NCBI GenBank assembly: GCA_902491345.1
Contig: CABUHI010000015.1
Location: 1 to 46,458 of the forward strand
Direction: 5' to 3'
DNA length: 46,458 nt
Source of the DNA: an uncultured Collinsella sp.
GTDB taxonomy: Bacteria; Actinomycetota; Coriobacteriia; Coriobacteriales; Coriobacteriaceae
Made by a program: the position numbers and the translations under genes. Below, in pieces: positions 31,589-39,558 of the stretch (positions are counted from its first letter, which is position 1; every line of letters begins with the position of its first letter). A model generated the notes under the pieces. The model was not told where the DNA came from and searched no databases. It saw only the letters and a list, made by a program, of their open reading frames with translations.

Positions 31589-32017
31589 ATGGCTGAGAAG
31601 AAGGTTGCCAACGTCATTAAGCTCCAGATTCCTGCTGGTGCAGCTAACCCCGCTCCTCCCGTCGGCCCCGCCCTGGGCGCTGCTGGCGTGAACATCATGC
31701 AGTTCTGCCAGGCCTTTAACGCCGAGACGCAGGACAAGAAGGGCGACATCATCCCCGTTGAGATCTCTGTCTACGAGGATAAGTCCTTCTCCTTCATCAC
31801 CAAGACCCCGCCGGCGGCTCACCTCATCAAGAAGGAGCTCAACCTCAAGTCTGGTTCCGCTAAGCCCCAGGCCGACAAGGTTGGTCAGCTCTCCCAGGAG
31901 CAGCTTACCAAGATCGCCGAGATCAAGATGCCGGACCTCAATGCCAACGACATTGACGCCGCCAAGAAGATCATCGCCGGTACCGCCCGTTCCATGGGCG
32001 TCACCATCGCTGAGTAG
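31589..32017 (+). CDS. rplK: Ribosomal protein L11
   Basis: This 142-residue protein of the GTPase-associated centre binds 23S rRNA. Family marks are KLQIPAGAANPAPPVGPALG, INIMQF-type VNIMQFCQAFNAET and the C-terminal GTARSMGV. A first ATG at 31583 abuts the ribosome site AAAGGA, leaving no spacer, so the ATG six bases later is chosen. The 120-base leader after nusG could hold an L1 autoregulation site but I cannot define it. Confidence 0.96.
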   Translation: MAEKKVANVIKLQIPAGAANPAPPVGPALGAAGVNIMQFCQAFNAETQDKKGDIIPVEISVYEDKSFSFITKTPPAAHLIKKELNLKSGSAKPQADKVGQLSQEQLTKIAEIKMPDLNANDIDAAKKIIAGTARSMGVTIAE

Positions 32018-32035
32018 CGATTTCTTATGGTAACG

Positions 32036-32084
32036 ACGGGTGCTCCGACCGGGGCGCCCGTTAAATGTGTGCAATAGGGCACAC
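32036..32084 (+). promoter_or_regulatory. Hairpins in the rplK-rplA spacer
   Basis: ACGGGTGCTCC / GGGGCGCCCGT (32036-32061, loop GACC) and a second stem GTGTGC / GCACAC (32067-32083) lie between rplK and rplA. They may adjust the L11:L1 ratio or be an L1 site; no T tract follows. Confidence 0.35.
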
Positions 32085-32134
32085 GAAACGATGTGGGAGG
32101 GCTCACGCCCGTTTAACCACAGGAGGTAATGCAC

Positions 32135-32842
32135 ATGGCTAAGCATGGTAAGAGCTATAACGCCGCTGCCGAGAAGATCGACCGCGCCACGCTCTACACC
32201 CCCCTTCAGGCTGCCAAGCTCATCAAGGAGCTCGACACCGCCAAGTTCGACGAGACCGTCGAGGCCCACTTCCGTCTGGGCATCGATACTCGTAAGGCTG
32301 ACCAGAACATCCGTGGTTCCATCTCCCTGCCCCACGGCACCGGCAAGACCGTTCGTGTTGCCGTCTTCGCCGAGGGCGAGAAGGCCCGCGAGGCCGAGGC
32401 TGCCGGCGCCGACATCATCGGTTCCGACGAGCTCGTCGCCCAGATTCAGAAGGGCGAGATCAACTTCGACGCCGCTATCGCTACGCCGAACATGATGGCC
32501 AAGGTTGGCCGCATCGGTAAGATCCTTGGTCCCCGTGGCCTCATGCCGAACCCCAAGCTCGGCACCGTGACCATGGACGTCGCCAAGATGGTCTCCGAGC
32601 TCAAGGCTGGCCGCGTTGAGTACCGCGCCGACCGCTACGGCATCTGCCACGTGCCCCTGGGCAAGAAGTCCTTCTCTGAGCAGCAGCTCGTCGAGAACTA
32701 CGCTGCCCTGTACACTGAGATCCTGCGCGTCAAGCCCTCTTCTGCTAAGGGCAAGTACGTCAAGTCCATCTCCGTGTCTTCCACCATGGGCCCTGGCGTC
32801 AAGGTCGATCCCGCTGTCCAGCGTGACTTCCTGGCTGAGTAA
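32135..32842 (+). CDS. rplA: Ribosomal protein L1
   Basis: This 235-residue protein forms the L1 stalk and in many bacteria represses its own operon. The sequence shows KFDETVEAHFRLGID, the conserved GRIGKILGPRGLMPNPKLGT around residue 125 and GPGVKVD at the end. AGGAGG at 32121-32126 fits the ATG at 32135 (8 bases) better than the ATG at 32129 (2 bases). A strong terminator follows; rplJ and rplL, which usually come next, are not here. Confidence 0.97.
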   Translation: MAKHGKSYNAAAEKIDRATLYTPLQAAKLIKELDTAKFDETVEAHFRLGIDTRKADQNIRGSISLPHGTGKTVRVAVFAEGEKAREAEAAGADIIGSDELVAQIQKGEINFDAAIATPNMMAKVGRIGKILGPRGLMPNPKLGTVTMDVAKMVSELKAGRVEYRADRYGICHVPLGKKSFSEQQLVENYAALYTEILRVKPSSAKGKYVKSISVSSTMGPGVKVDPAVQRDFLAE

Positions 32843-32878
32843 CTGCTAGTTACTGCCTGAGCAAAGCAAGCATTGCTA

Positions 32879-32920
32879 AAGAAACCCGGTTCTGCCTTGT
32901 GCAGGACCGGGTTTCTTGCT
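32879..32920 (+). terminator. Terminator after rplA
   Basis: AAGAAACCCGGTTCTGC / GCAGGACCGGGTTTCTT around CTTGT, a long and nearly perfect stem. Confidence 0.85.
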
Positions 32921-32933
32921 ATCGCGTCAAAAG

Positions 32934-32966
32934 CACCACAAAGGGGACGGTCTCCCCTTTGTGGTG
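32934..32966. repeat. GGGACAGG-family hairpin (copy D)
   Basis: CACCACAAAGGGGA (32934-32947) pairs perfectly with TCCCCTTTGTGGTG (32953-32966); loop CGGTC. The core reads GGGGACGG. It lies between the converging rplA and phosphoesterase genes. Confidence 0.8.
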
Positions 32967-32988
32967 GTTACCAGGGTGTTCTGGCTGT

Positions 32989-33678
32989 TTAGGACTCGAT
33001 GGCATCGTGGCGTTTGAGCTCGCGGCGCATGGTTTGCGAATTGAGCCAGGCTGCCTGCCAGCCACGGATGGGGTAGCGCGTCTGGTCGAGCTCAAACTGC
33101 GTATAGCCGCAGGCGTTGATGATCGTCGTTCCACACACATGCTGCCGCTTGCGCTGAAAATCGTAACCGTAGCTTTGGTGTACATGCCCATGCACCATGT
33201 AGTCGGCCCCCCAGGACTCAAGCGCCGTGTTAAAGCACTCAAACCCTCGATGCGGCAGATCGTCCAGATCACCCATACCGGCGGCGGGTGCATGGGTAAG
33301 CAGAATGTCGCACCCGCCGACCATCCTAACCTTACGCGACAGCTTACGCATGCGCTTGGACATCTCGCGTTCGGTGTACATGTTGGCGCCGTCGCGATAA
33401 CGCATGGACCCGCCAAGGCCCGCAATGCGAATCCCTCGGTACGTGTACACGCTGTCTTCCACGCAGATACATCCGCCCGGTGCATGACGTGCGTAGCGAT
33501 CATCGTGATTGCCGCGCACGTAGATGAGCGGCTTGTTGATGACCGTAACCAAAAACTCAAGATAGTCCGGGTCCAGATCGCCGGCGGACAAAATCAGGTC
33601 GACTCCCTCAAAGCGTTCCTTGCGAAAGCACTCCCAAAGGCATCGTTCTTCGGTATCGGCTATGGCAAGGATTTTCAT
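32989..33678 (-). CDS. Calcineurin-like metallophosphoesterase
   Basis: This 229-residue protein keeps most metal-binding motifs of the fold: GDLD (Asp34), GNHDD (Asn57-His58), THAP (His129) and GHVH (164-167). The first motif, normally DxH, reads IADTEE, so Asp8 is kept but the His is replaced by Glu. This may change the metal or the substrate. There is no signal peptide. Its ATG overlaps the stop of the ParB-BMP gene by four bases (ATGA), so both are made together. The substrate is not known. Confidence 0.82.
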   Translation of the reverse strand: MKILAIADTEERCLWECFRKERFEGVDLILSAGDLDPDYLEFLVTVINKPLIYVRGNHDDRYARHAPGGCICVEDSVYTYRGIRIAGLGGSMRYRDGANMYTEREMSKRMRKLSRKVRMVGGCDILLTHAPAAGMGDLDDLPHRGFECFNTALESWGADYMVHGHVHQSYGYDFQRKRQHVCGTTIINACGYTQFELDQTRYPIRGWQAAWLNSQTMRRELKRHDAIES

Positions 33679-35591
33679 AGGGCAGGGACTTTCGGCTCAT
33701 CGTCGAGCTGCGGAATGGTGCCTACCACGTTATCCGCCAGCCAATTCATCTCGACAATCTGCGTGCTCGGCAGCGGAGGGAAGCCTTCGATCTGTACCAC
33801 GCCGTTCTGGCTGTGGAGCTCGCCGCCAAAGGGGTTGATGGATCCCTCGACAATGCCGTTGCGGAGCAACTGCACGAGTTTGCGCGTCTGGTAGGGTAGG
33901 TCCGGAGCGTAACGGATGTCGATAACGCCGGAGCTCATGCCGTACCAGTAGTTGACGGCGCGCACTTGGTTGTCATCGCTGGTCTCGTCCCACGTGCCGT
34001 GCAGAAGGCTGCGAACGATGAGCTCGTAGTAACGGCCCCAGTTCCATACCGGCATGGCGATGCCGGAAACCTTGCCATCGACCAGGCGGTGGAGTCCGTA
34101 GGCCGTGGGGTCTTCGAGCGACTTTGACATGTCAGCGCCGGTCATGACGCTCACGCCTTCGCGGCACATGGCCTCGGCAAGACCGCCGGCGGGCACATCG
34201 CCCCAGGTGAGGATAATTTGCGCGCGGGGGTCGAGCAGCGAGGCGCCGATGGCAAAGGCATTGATCTCGCTGAGCGCGCCGGATGCGAAGACCGACGCGT
34301 GGTAGCCGATGCGATGGTTGTCCGCCATGCTGGCGGTAAGGGCGCCCAGGAGGAACTTGGCCTCGTACATCTTGCCAAAGTACGAACGAACGCTTTGGTG
34401 GGGAAGGCCGATAGAGCAGTTAAGGAACCGAACCTGGGGATACTCAACGGCAGCTCTGAGCGTGTATTCCATCAGGCGGTGCGAGGTCGAGAAGATGACG
34501 CTGTCTCCATGTTTGACAGCCGTTTCCACGGCGGCGTAGAACACGTCCGGATCGTGACAGTCCTCGAACGCCTCGGTGCGCACGATACCGTCAAAGTGCT
34601 CATCGAGATACTGACGTCCTTGGTCGTGCAGACTGTCCCAGCTCGACGCCGCACAGGGGAACTCATGGATAAAGGCGATACGCAGGGGGTTGGCCGCCGA
34701 ATAGACAGTCTTGCCCATAAAGAAGTTGAGCACGCCGGAGGTGGACTTGGCGGGCGACTCCTCCTCATCGACGCTCGGCGCTTCGACAAGATCGACCTTG
34801 TCCTCGTCATTTTTGCCGGCAATGACCAGCTCGCGCCAAATCTTGCACAGGCGGTTTACGACGATATCCGTCGGCGTATCCAGTAGGCGGTCCTGGTTGT
34901 ACACATTGAGGTAGACGAGCATGGCGTCGGCGGGCGTAATGTCCAGGTGGTCGCCGCCTGCGCGAAGGTAGGCGCGCTTAAAGAGCAGGAAGGTGTGGCG
35001 CAGGTAGTCGACCTTTTTCTGCGGCCATTTTTCGATAAGGTTCTGACCGAGCATCTTGGCGAGCGTCTCGTAGCTTCCCTCACGCGAGAACTCGATCTCG
35101 TATAGGGGGCAGACGCGCCAAAACGCGCAGAATTCACCGTACAGGCGGCTTTCGACGGAATCCCATGTGCCGGGGTAGAGACGGGTGACCCTGGCCGAAA
35201 CCGTTGGAGCGTCCAGGAATTTGAGGACACTGACGCGTTTGTTGCCTTCCTGGACATAGAACCGATGCATGAACTCGGTGACGATGATGGGGTCGCGATA
35301 GCCCTCGGTTACCTGGATGTCGTAGAGGTTGGACCACTTGCGGGCGAACTCGGTGTTAAACGGCAGCAGGGGCATAAAGTTGCATGAAAAGGCGGACTGA
35401 CGGCCTTTGGTGACCGTGCCGACGACCATTTCGAGCGGAATATCCCGCAGGCCGACGCTCACTCGCTGACCTAAGGGGAGCTGAGCAACCAAGCTATCGA
35501 GGTCCGTAAGGTATGGATGCTCGCTTTGGCTAATGGCGCGACGGCGTCCCTGCTCGCCGCGCTTGCGTGCTTGACGATAGGCCTCTTCCAT
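33675..35591 (-). CDS. ParB-like / BMP-domain fusion protein
   Basis: This 638-residue protein has two recognisable parts. Residues 35-140 resemble a ParB/sulfiredoxin-type nucleotide-binding domain, with LLPFNTEFARKWSNLY, GYRDPIIVTEF and YVQEGNKRVSVLKFLD. An intermediate helical region follows. From about residue 302 (PLRIAFIHEF) to 600 it matches the BMP/PnrA family of nucleoside-binding proteins, for example FLNCSIGLPH and ILTWGDVPAGG. BMP proteins are normally lipoproteins of ABC transporters; this one has no signal peptide or lipobox, so it must act in the cytoplasm, perhaps as a nucleoside sensor. It is coupled to the phosphoesterase. Confidence 0.78.
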   Translation of the reverse strand: MEEAYRQARKRGEQGRRRAISQSEHPYLTDLDSLVAQLPLGQRVSVGLRDIPLEMVVGTVTKGRQSAFSCNFMPLLPFNTEFARKWSNLYDIQVTEGYRDPIIVTEFMHRFYVQEGNKRVSVLKFLDAPTVSARVTRLYPGTWDSVESRLYGEFCAFWRVCPLYEIEFSREGSYETLAKMLGQNLIEKWPQKKVDYLRHTFLLFKRAYLRAGGDHLDITPADAMLVYLNVYNQDRLLDTPTDIVVNRLCKIWRELVIAGKNDEDKVDLVEAPSVDEEESPAKSTSGVLNFFMGKTVYSAANPLRIAFIHEFPCAASSWDSLHDQGRQYLDEHFDGIVRTEAFEDCHDPDVFYAAVETAVKHGDSVIFSTSHRLMEYTLRAAVEYPQVRFLNCSIGLPHQSVRSYFGKMYEAKFLLGALTASMADNHRIGYHASVFASGALSEINAFAIGASLLDPRAQIILTWGDVPAGGLAEAMCREGVSVMTGADMSKSLEDPTAYGLHRLVDGKVSGIAMPVWNWGRYYELIVRSLLHGTWDETSDDNQVRAVNYWYGMSSGVIDIRYAPDLPYQTRKLVQLLRNGIVEGSINPFGGELHSQNGVVQIEGFPPLPSTQIVEMNWLADNVVGTIPQLDDEPKVPAL

Positions 35592-35647
35592 GGTGTCTAC
35601 TCCCTTAGTCGTTTAAACAACGATATGAACCATGGTACCACGAATGA

Positions 35648-35686
35648 AAACCACTACAAAGATGCCTGTCCCCTTTGCGGTGGTTT
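35648..35686 (-). repeat. GGGACAGG-family hairpin (copy E)
   Basis: On the minus strand AAACCACCGCAAA pairs with TTTGTAGTGGTTT (one wobble, one mismatch) around GGGGACAGGCATC. It overlaps the last bases of the mscS stop codon. Confidence 0.8.
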
Positions 35687-36452
35687 AGGCGATGATGGGG
35701 GCGATGGCGCGGATGCAGGCGTCGGCTGCCGTGAAAGTAGTGCTGTCGTCGCTGACGATAAAGATGATCTTTCCTTTGATGCCAAAGTCGCCGATTTCGC
35801 TAAAGAGTACGTAGGGCTCCTTGTCAAAGCCCGAGATGGGCGAGACGGCCGTTTTGGTTGCGCTCGTGAGCTCGTCTGCCAGCACGTCAAGGGAAGCCCA
35901 CTTAGACGTGTCCTTTACGGCAACGGGCACGGCCACGCGCCCAAAGGGCATCAAATGCACGAGCGTGTTCTTGGAGATGTTGGAATTGGGCACAATGATG
36001 GTCTGTCCACAGGCATCCTCAATCGTTGTATGGCGCCAAGTGATGTCTTGGACAACGCCGGATACGCCGCCGACCTCGATATTGTCGCCGGGTTTGATGA
36101 TGCCCATAAAGGTCACCTGCATGCCGCCGATAAGGTTTGATAACGTGTCCTGAAAGCCGAGCGAGATGGCGATGCCGCCGACGCCAAGAGCGGCGACGAG
36201 CGCGTTTGCGTTAATGCCAAAACAGTTGTCGAGGATAAAGCTGCCGCCAATCATCCAGATGACGGCGCGCGCGATGTTGATGAAGATACTCGATGCCGGA
36301 AGCGGGTTATCGTCTCGGTTAAGCAGATGGTTCAGGGTCTTGGATACGACCTTGGCGGCGACGGCGGTGCCTATCGCCAAGATGACGGCCCAGATGATGT
36401 TGTGGACCCACCGTTGCTCAAAGAAATGAAGAATCGGCTCAAACAATTCCAT
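35685..36452 (-). CDS. Small-conductance mechanosensitive channel, MscS family
   Basis: This 255-residue membrane protein opens under tension to protect against osmotic downshock. Three hydrophobic helices precede the pore helix ALVAALGVGGIAISLGFQDTLSNLIGG, with the Gly/Ala spacing of TM3. The cytoplasmic beta domain follows (GDNIEVGGVSGVVQDITWRHTTIE, IIVPNSNI). The ATG at 36452 has AGGAGG upstream; an earlier in-frame start at 36497 lies in the preceding terminator. It is the short MscS type. Confidence 0.92.
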   Translation of the reverse strand: MELFEPILHFFEQRWVHNIIWAVILAIGTAVAAKVVSKTLNHLLNRDDNPLPASSIFINIARAVIWMIGGSFILDNCFGINANALVAALGVGGIAISLGFQDTLSNLIGGMQVTFMGIIKPGDNIEVGGVSGVVQDITWRHTTIEDACGQTIIVPNSNISKNTLVHLMPFGRVAVPVAVKDTSKWASLDVLADELTSATKTAVSPISGFDKEPYVLFSEIGDFGIKGKIIFIVSDDSTTFTAADACIRAIAPIIA

Positions 36453-36496
36453 GTAGGGAAAACCTCCTAATGATCGTTCAACCATGATACCCACCA

Positions 36497-36530
36497 AGAA
36501 GCCCGTCCGATCAAATTCGGACGGGCTTCT
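36497..36530. terminator. Terminator after the 5'-nucleotidase
   Basis: AGAAGCCCGTCCGA / TCGGACGGGCTTCT perfect 14-bp stem with a 6-base loop. It lies downstream of the nucleotidase and upstream of mscS on the minus strand; the T run is short. Confidence 0.7.
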
Positions 36531-36581
36531 GTGCTCGATATAAGGTTTACGCGGCGGGGCTGTAAGGCCCGGCGGTGTAGC

Positions 36582-38606
36582 TTAGCGTCGACGCTTCCAG
36601 ATAATACCGAGCATGATGACGATGATGCCGCCGATAAGGCACGCGCCAACTACTGTCAGCGTGCGGTCTCCCGTTGCGGCGAGCTTACCGGTCGTCTTCT
36701 TGGTGATGACCTTCGTGGTCGTCGTGTCCGTCTTAGGCGAGGGCTTAGGCGTCGGGGCCGGTGTGGGCGTGGGGTCCACGGCTGCGGGGCCGAAGCCGAT
36801 GGTGCCGGCGAGCCCGGCCATCTTGCTCTCCCAGCCGTTCTGCCCAATCAGCGCCCTCAGCGCCGCCTCGCACGTGCCCCACTCGGTGTACTTGGTGGCG
36901 TGTGCAAAGGTGGGAAAGTCGGTCGTGTTGGTAATGATGTAGTTGTTGGTGGCGACGGTATAGGTCTTGGCGGGGTCGAGCGTACTGCCGTCCTTGGTGA
37001 GTGTGGCACTCACAATGCGCTTGCCTTCGGGCTGCGTCCAATCAATCGTCACGTTGATGCCGCCAAAGGAGAGAACGCTGCCAGAGTCATCGCGCCACTT
37101 GTGCTTGTCTTGCGCCTCCTGCTCGGTATGGCCGGCTGCCACGTAGGCTTGCTGAAGCTCGTAGCTGTGATTGCACTCGTCGCTGATTTGCAGCGAGTGC
37201 TCGAGTGCTGCGAGGAAGTCCGCGCCGGTCATGGTCCAGGTTTCCACGGTGTTGCCGTAGGGCGAGATGGCGATGACGTTGCCGGCGGTCACGTTGCCCG
37301 CCGCGATGCCGCCGCGGATGCCGCCAGCGTTTTCGATAGCGAGGTCCGCGCCCGTCAGGGCAAGATAGGAGCCGCAAATCACGTGGCCGATGGTCTGGGC
37401 CTTGGTGGTGTCGCCCTCCTTGCTGGGGCGGAAATCGGTGGTGCGCACCATTTCCCAACCATGCGTGCCTGCGGCGTCCTCGCCGTAGAAATAGTTGGTG
37501 GCGGATGTGCCGAGCACCTTGTTCGATTCGTTTTCAAAGGCCTCGTCGAGCGGCTTGATCTTGTTGCGGACGTCTTCAAGGCGGCTTTGGTAGTCGGAGC
37601 CCTTGTCGGGGTCTGCCAAAAGGTCGTTGACGTTCTTGGCGGTGTAGAGCCTCTCGTCGCTGCCGTCTGCAGGGACCGTGACCGTGTCATCGTTGGTCGT
37701 CTCGGTGCCATTCGTGTCGTACCTGTACGGAATGGAAAGCAGCCCCACCTCGGCAAAGGCGCTGCCTGCCTCGACAACGTGGATCGTCTTGTCGTCGGCT
37801 CCCGTTACCTTTTCGTTAAGGTTGATGTGCTCGTGGCCTGCGATAAGGGCATCGACGCCGGCGAGTTGTGTGGCAAAGGTCTTGGCGTCGAGCGTGTGCG
37901 CGATACACACAACAACATCGCAGCCCTCCTTGCGCAGCTGCTCTGCCTCGGTATTGATGGCGTTCGCGGCACTCGAGAAGCTGGTGCCCGCGACCAGGTC
38001 CGCGCGCAGCGAGGAACCTAGCGACTCATCCATGGCTCCGATGACGCCGACCTTAATCTTGTAGTTAAACGTGGAACTGTCCTCGCCGTCCTTCCAAGTG
38101 CGGTTGAGCGTCTTCGTGATGCCCGAGCTCCATACGCCGCTCGTAGACTTCGCGTTCGCGCAGAGCATGGCGAAGGGCGTGCCGGTGGTGCTGTAGCCGG
38201 TCATGGTGCGGAGTTTGTCCGCGCCGTAGCTCCAGTCGTGGTTGCCTGGCGTGGTCGCGTCGTAGCCGTCGGCGTAGAAGGTGTCCATGAGCTCGGCGAT
38301 GCTCTTACCCTCGCTCATGGTGGCGAAGGACTGTCCGTGGAAGGTGTCGCCCGCATCGAGCAAAAGATCGGGGGCGTTGCTTTGGGCGCTATAGAGAACC
38401 GCCAGTCCGTCGAAGCCCACCGTGCCGGTGCCCTTGCTTTCGTTGTAGCTGTACTTGTAGCTGCCGTGGATGTCGTTGGTGTGTATGACGGCCACGGAGC
38501 CGTCAATAGCGGCGGGCAGGTTCCCCGCGAAAGCGAGGCTTGGGATGCCTGCGAGCGAGCCGGCAAACAACGCGGCGGCTAACGCAAGGCGGGGGAGTCT
38601 TTTCAT
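36582..38606 (-). CDS. Wall-anchored 5'-nucleotidase / metallophosphatase
   Basis: This 674-residue exported enzyme is of the UshA/5'-nucleotidase family and likely dephosphorylates extracellular nucleotides. A signal peptide (residues 1-27, ending SLAFA) is followed by the metallophosphatase domain with NDIHG (about 45), DAGDTFHGQ and GNHDWSYG, and by the C-terminal 5'-nucleotidase domain. A Pro/Thr/Lys-rich spacer leads to LAATG at 642-646, a hydrophobic helix and KRRR. LAxTG is the motif of class E sortases of high-GC Gram-positives, so covalent wall attachment is likely. AAGGAAA precedes the ATG. An imperfect palindrome at 38639-38661 may be an operator. Confidence 0.9.
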   Translation of the reverse strand: MKRLPRLALAAALFAGSLAGIPSLAFAGNLPAAIDGSVAVIHTNDIHGSYKYSYNESKGTGTVGFDGLAVLYSAQSNAPDLLLDAGDTFHGQSFATMSEGKSIAELMDTFYADGYDATTPGNHDWSYGADKLRTMTGYSTTGTPFAMLCANAKSTSGVWSSGITKTLNRTWKDGEDSSTFNYKIKVGVIGAMDESLGSSLRADLVAGTSFSSAANAINTEAEQLRKEGCDVVVCIAHTLDAKTFATQLAGVDALIAGHEHINLNEKVTGADDKTIHVVEAGSAFAEVGLLSIPYRYDTNGTETTNDDTVTVPADGSDERLYTAKNVNDLLADPDKGSDYQSRLEDVRNKIKPLDEAFENESNKVLGTSATNYFYGEDAAGTHGWEMVRTTDFRPSKEGDTTKAQTIGHVICGSYLALTGADLAIENAGGIRGGIAAGNVTAGNVIAISPYGNTVETWTMTGADFLAALEHSLQISDECNHSYELQQAYVAAGHTEQEAQDKHKWRDDSGSVLSFGGINVTIDWTQPEGKRIVSATLTKDGSTLDPAKTYTVATNNYIITNTTDFPTFAHATKYTEWGTCEAALRALIGQNGWESKMAGLAGTIGFGPAAVDPTPTPAPTPKPSPKTDTTTTKVITKKTTGKLAATGDRTLTVVGACLIGGIIVIMLGIIWKRRR

Positions 38607-38638
38607 GGCAGTTTCCTTAGTCCTTAGCCAGAATGTCT

Positions 38639-38661
38639 GGTCGAATATCGGATTATCGACA
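38639..38661 (-). promoter_or_regulatory. Possible operator upstream of the nucleotidase
   Basis: GTCGA and TCGAC bracket an A+T-rich near-palindromic centre (ATATCGGATTA) about 35 bases before the start. It could bind a dimeric regulator; no promoter hexamers are certain. Confidence 0.3.
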
Positions 38662-38670
38662 TAATATGCG

Positions 38671-38710
38671 AAAACCGCCGCAAGGGCGTCTGTCCCTTTG
38701 CGGCGGTTTT
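38671..38710 (-). repeat. GGGACAGG-family hairpin (copy F)
   Basis: AAAACCGCCGCAA (38671-38683) pairs perfectly with TTGCGGCGGTTTT (38698-38710). On the minus strand the loop contains GGGACAGACGCC. Confidence 0.8.
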
Positions 38711-38726
38711 GACGTTTGCGCAGGTA

Positions 38727-38766
38727 AAACCTGCCAAAATAAACCTGTCCCTTTTTGGTAGGTTTA
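38727..38766 (-). repeat. GGGACAGG-family hairpin (copy G)
   Basis: On the minus strand AAACCTACCAAA pairs with TTTGGCAGGTTT around AAGGGACAGGTTTAT. It starts inside the stop codon of the ABC ATPase gene and ends in a T run, so it can terminate that operon. Nearly identical to copy A at 6471. Confidence 0.8.
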
Positions 38767-39558
38767 GCTCAGCAGCATGCGGTCGTTGGCGAGCTCGCCG
38801 CCCGAGACCTCCTCAAACTTCTGCAGCAGGTCGGCCACGGTGAGCGACTTCTTCTCGTCACCGGCCACGTCGTAGATCACATGGCCTTCGTGCATCATGA
38901 TCAGACGGTTGCCCAGACGGATGGCGTCGTTCATGTTGTGCGTGACCATGAGCGTGGTCAGGCGGTTCTCGTCGACGATCTCCTCGGTCAGATTGAGCAC
39001 CTTAGAGGCCGTCTTGGGGTCGAGAGCCGCGGTGTGCTCGTCGAGCAGCAGCAGGCGCGGCCTGGTGAGTGTGGCCATCAGCAGGGTGAGTGCCTGGCGC
39101 TGGCCGCCCGAGAGCAGGCCGACCTTGGCGTTGAGACGCGTGTCCAGACCAAGGTCCAGGCGCTTGAGCAGCTCAACGTACTCATCTTTCTCGGCCTTGG
39201 TGACGCCCCACGAAAGGCCGCGACGCTGGCCGCGACGCTTGGCGAGGGCCAGGTTTTCGGCGATCTGCATGTCGGCAGCGGTACCGCGCATGGGGTCCTG
39301 AAACACGCGGCCCAGGTACTTGGCGCGCTGCGACTCGCTCAGGCGCGAGATATCGGTGCCGTCGAGCTCAATAACGCCCGAATCGAGCGGGTACACGCCG
39401 GCGATCATGTTGAGCAGCGTGGACTTGCCGGCGCCGTTGCCGCCGATCACGGTTACAAAGTCGCCGTCATTCAGGGTGAGGTCGACGCCGGTGAGCGCGC
39501 GCTTCTCGGTGACGGTGCCCTTGTTAAAGGTCTTCTTGACGTGCGAGAGCTTAAGCAT
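38764..39558 (-). CDS. ABC transporter ATP-binding protein
   Basis: This 264-residue ATPase powers the importer made with the next two genes. Walker A is GGNGAGKST (about residue 40), the signature is LSGGQRQALTL, Walker B is LLLLDEHTAALD, and the switch His follows in VTHNM. It resembles the ATPase of TrpXYZ-type (Trp/Tyr) uptake systems. The start at 39558 overlaps the permease stop by eight bases; an ATG three codons earlier is an alternative. It is the last gene of the operon, closed by hairpin G. Confidence 0.9.
   Translation of the reverse strand: MLKLSHVKKTFNKGTVTEKRALTGVDLTLNDGDFVTVIGGNGAGKSTLLNMIAGVYPLDSGVIELDGTDISRLSESQRAKYLGRVFQDPMRGTAADMQIAENLALAKRRGQRRGLSWGVTKAEKDEYVELLKRLDLGLDTRLNAKVGLLSGGQRQALTLLMATLTRPRLLLLDEHTAALDPKTASKVLNLTEEIVDENRLTTLMVTHNMNDAIRLGNRLIMMHEGHVIYDVAGDEKKSLTVADLLQKFEEVSGGELANDRMLLS

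Noticed and set aside
32899..33894. Plus-strand frame over the phosphoesterase
   Set aside because: The minus-strand protein has clear metallophosphoesterase motifs and coupling to its upstream gene; the plus frame has none.
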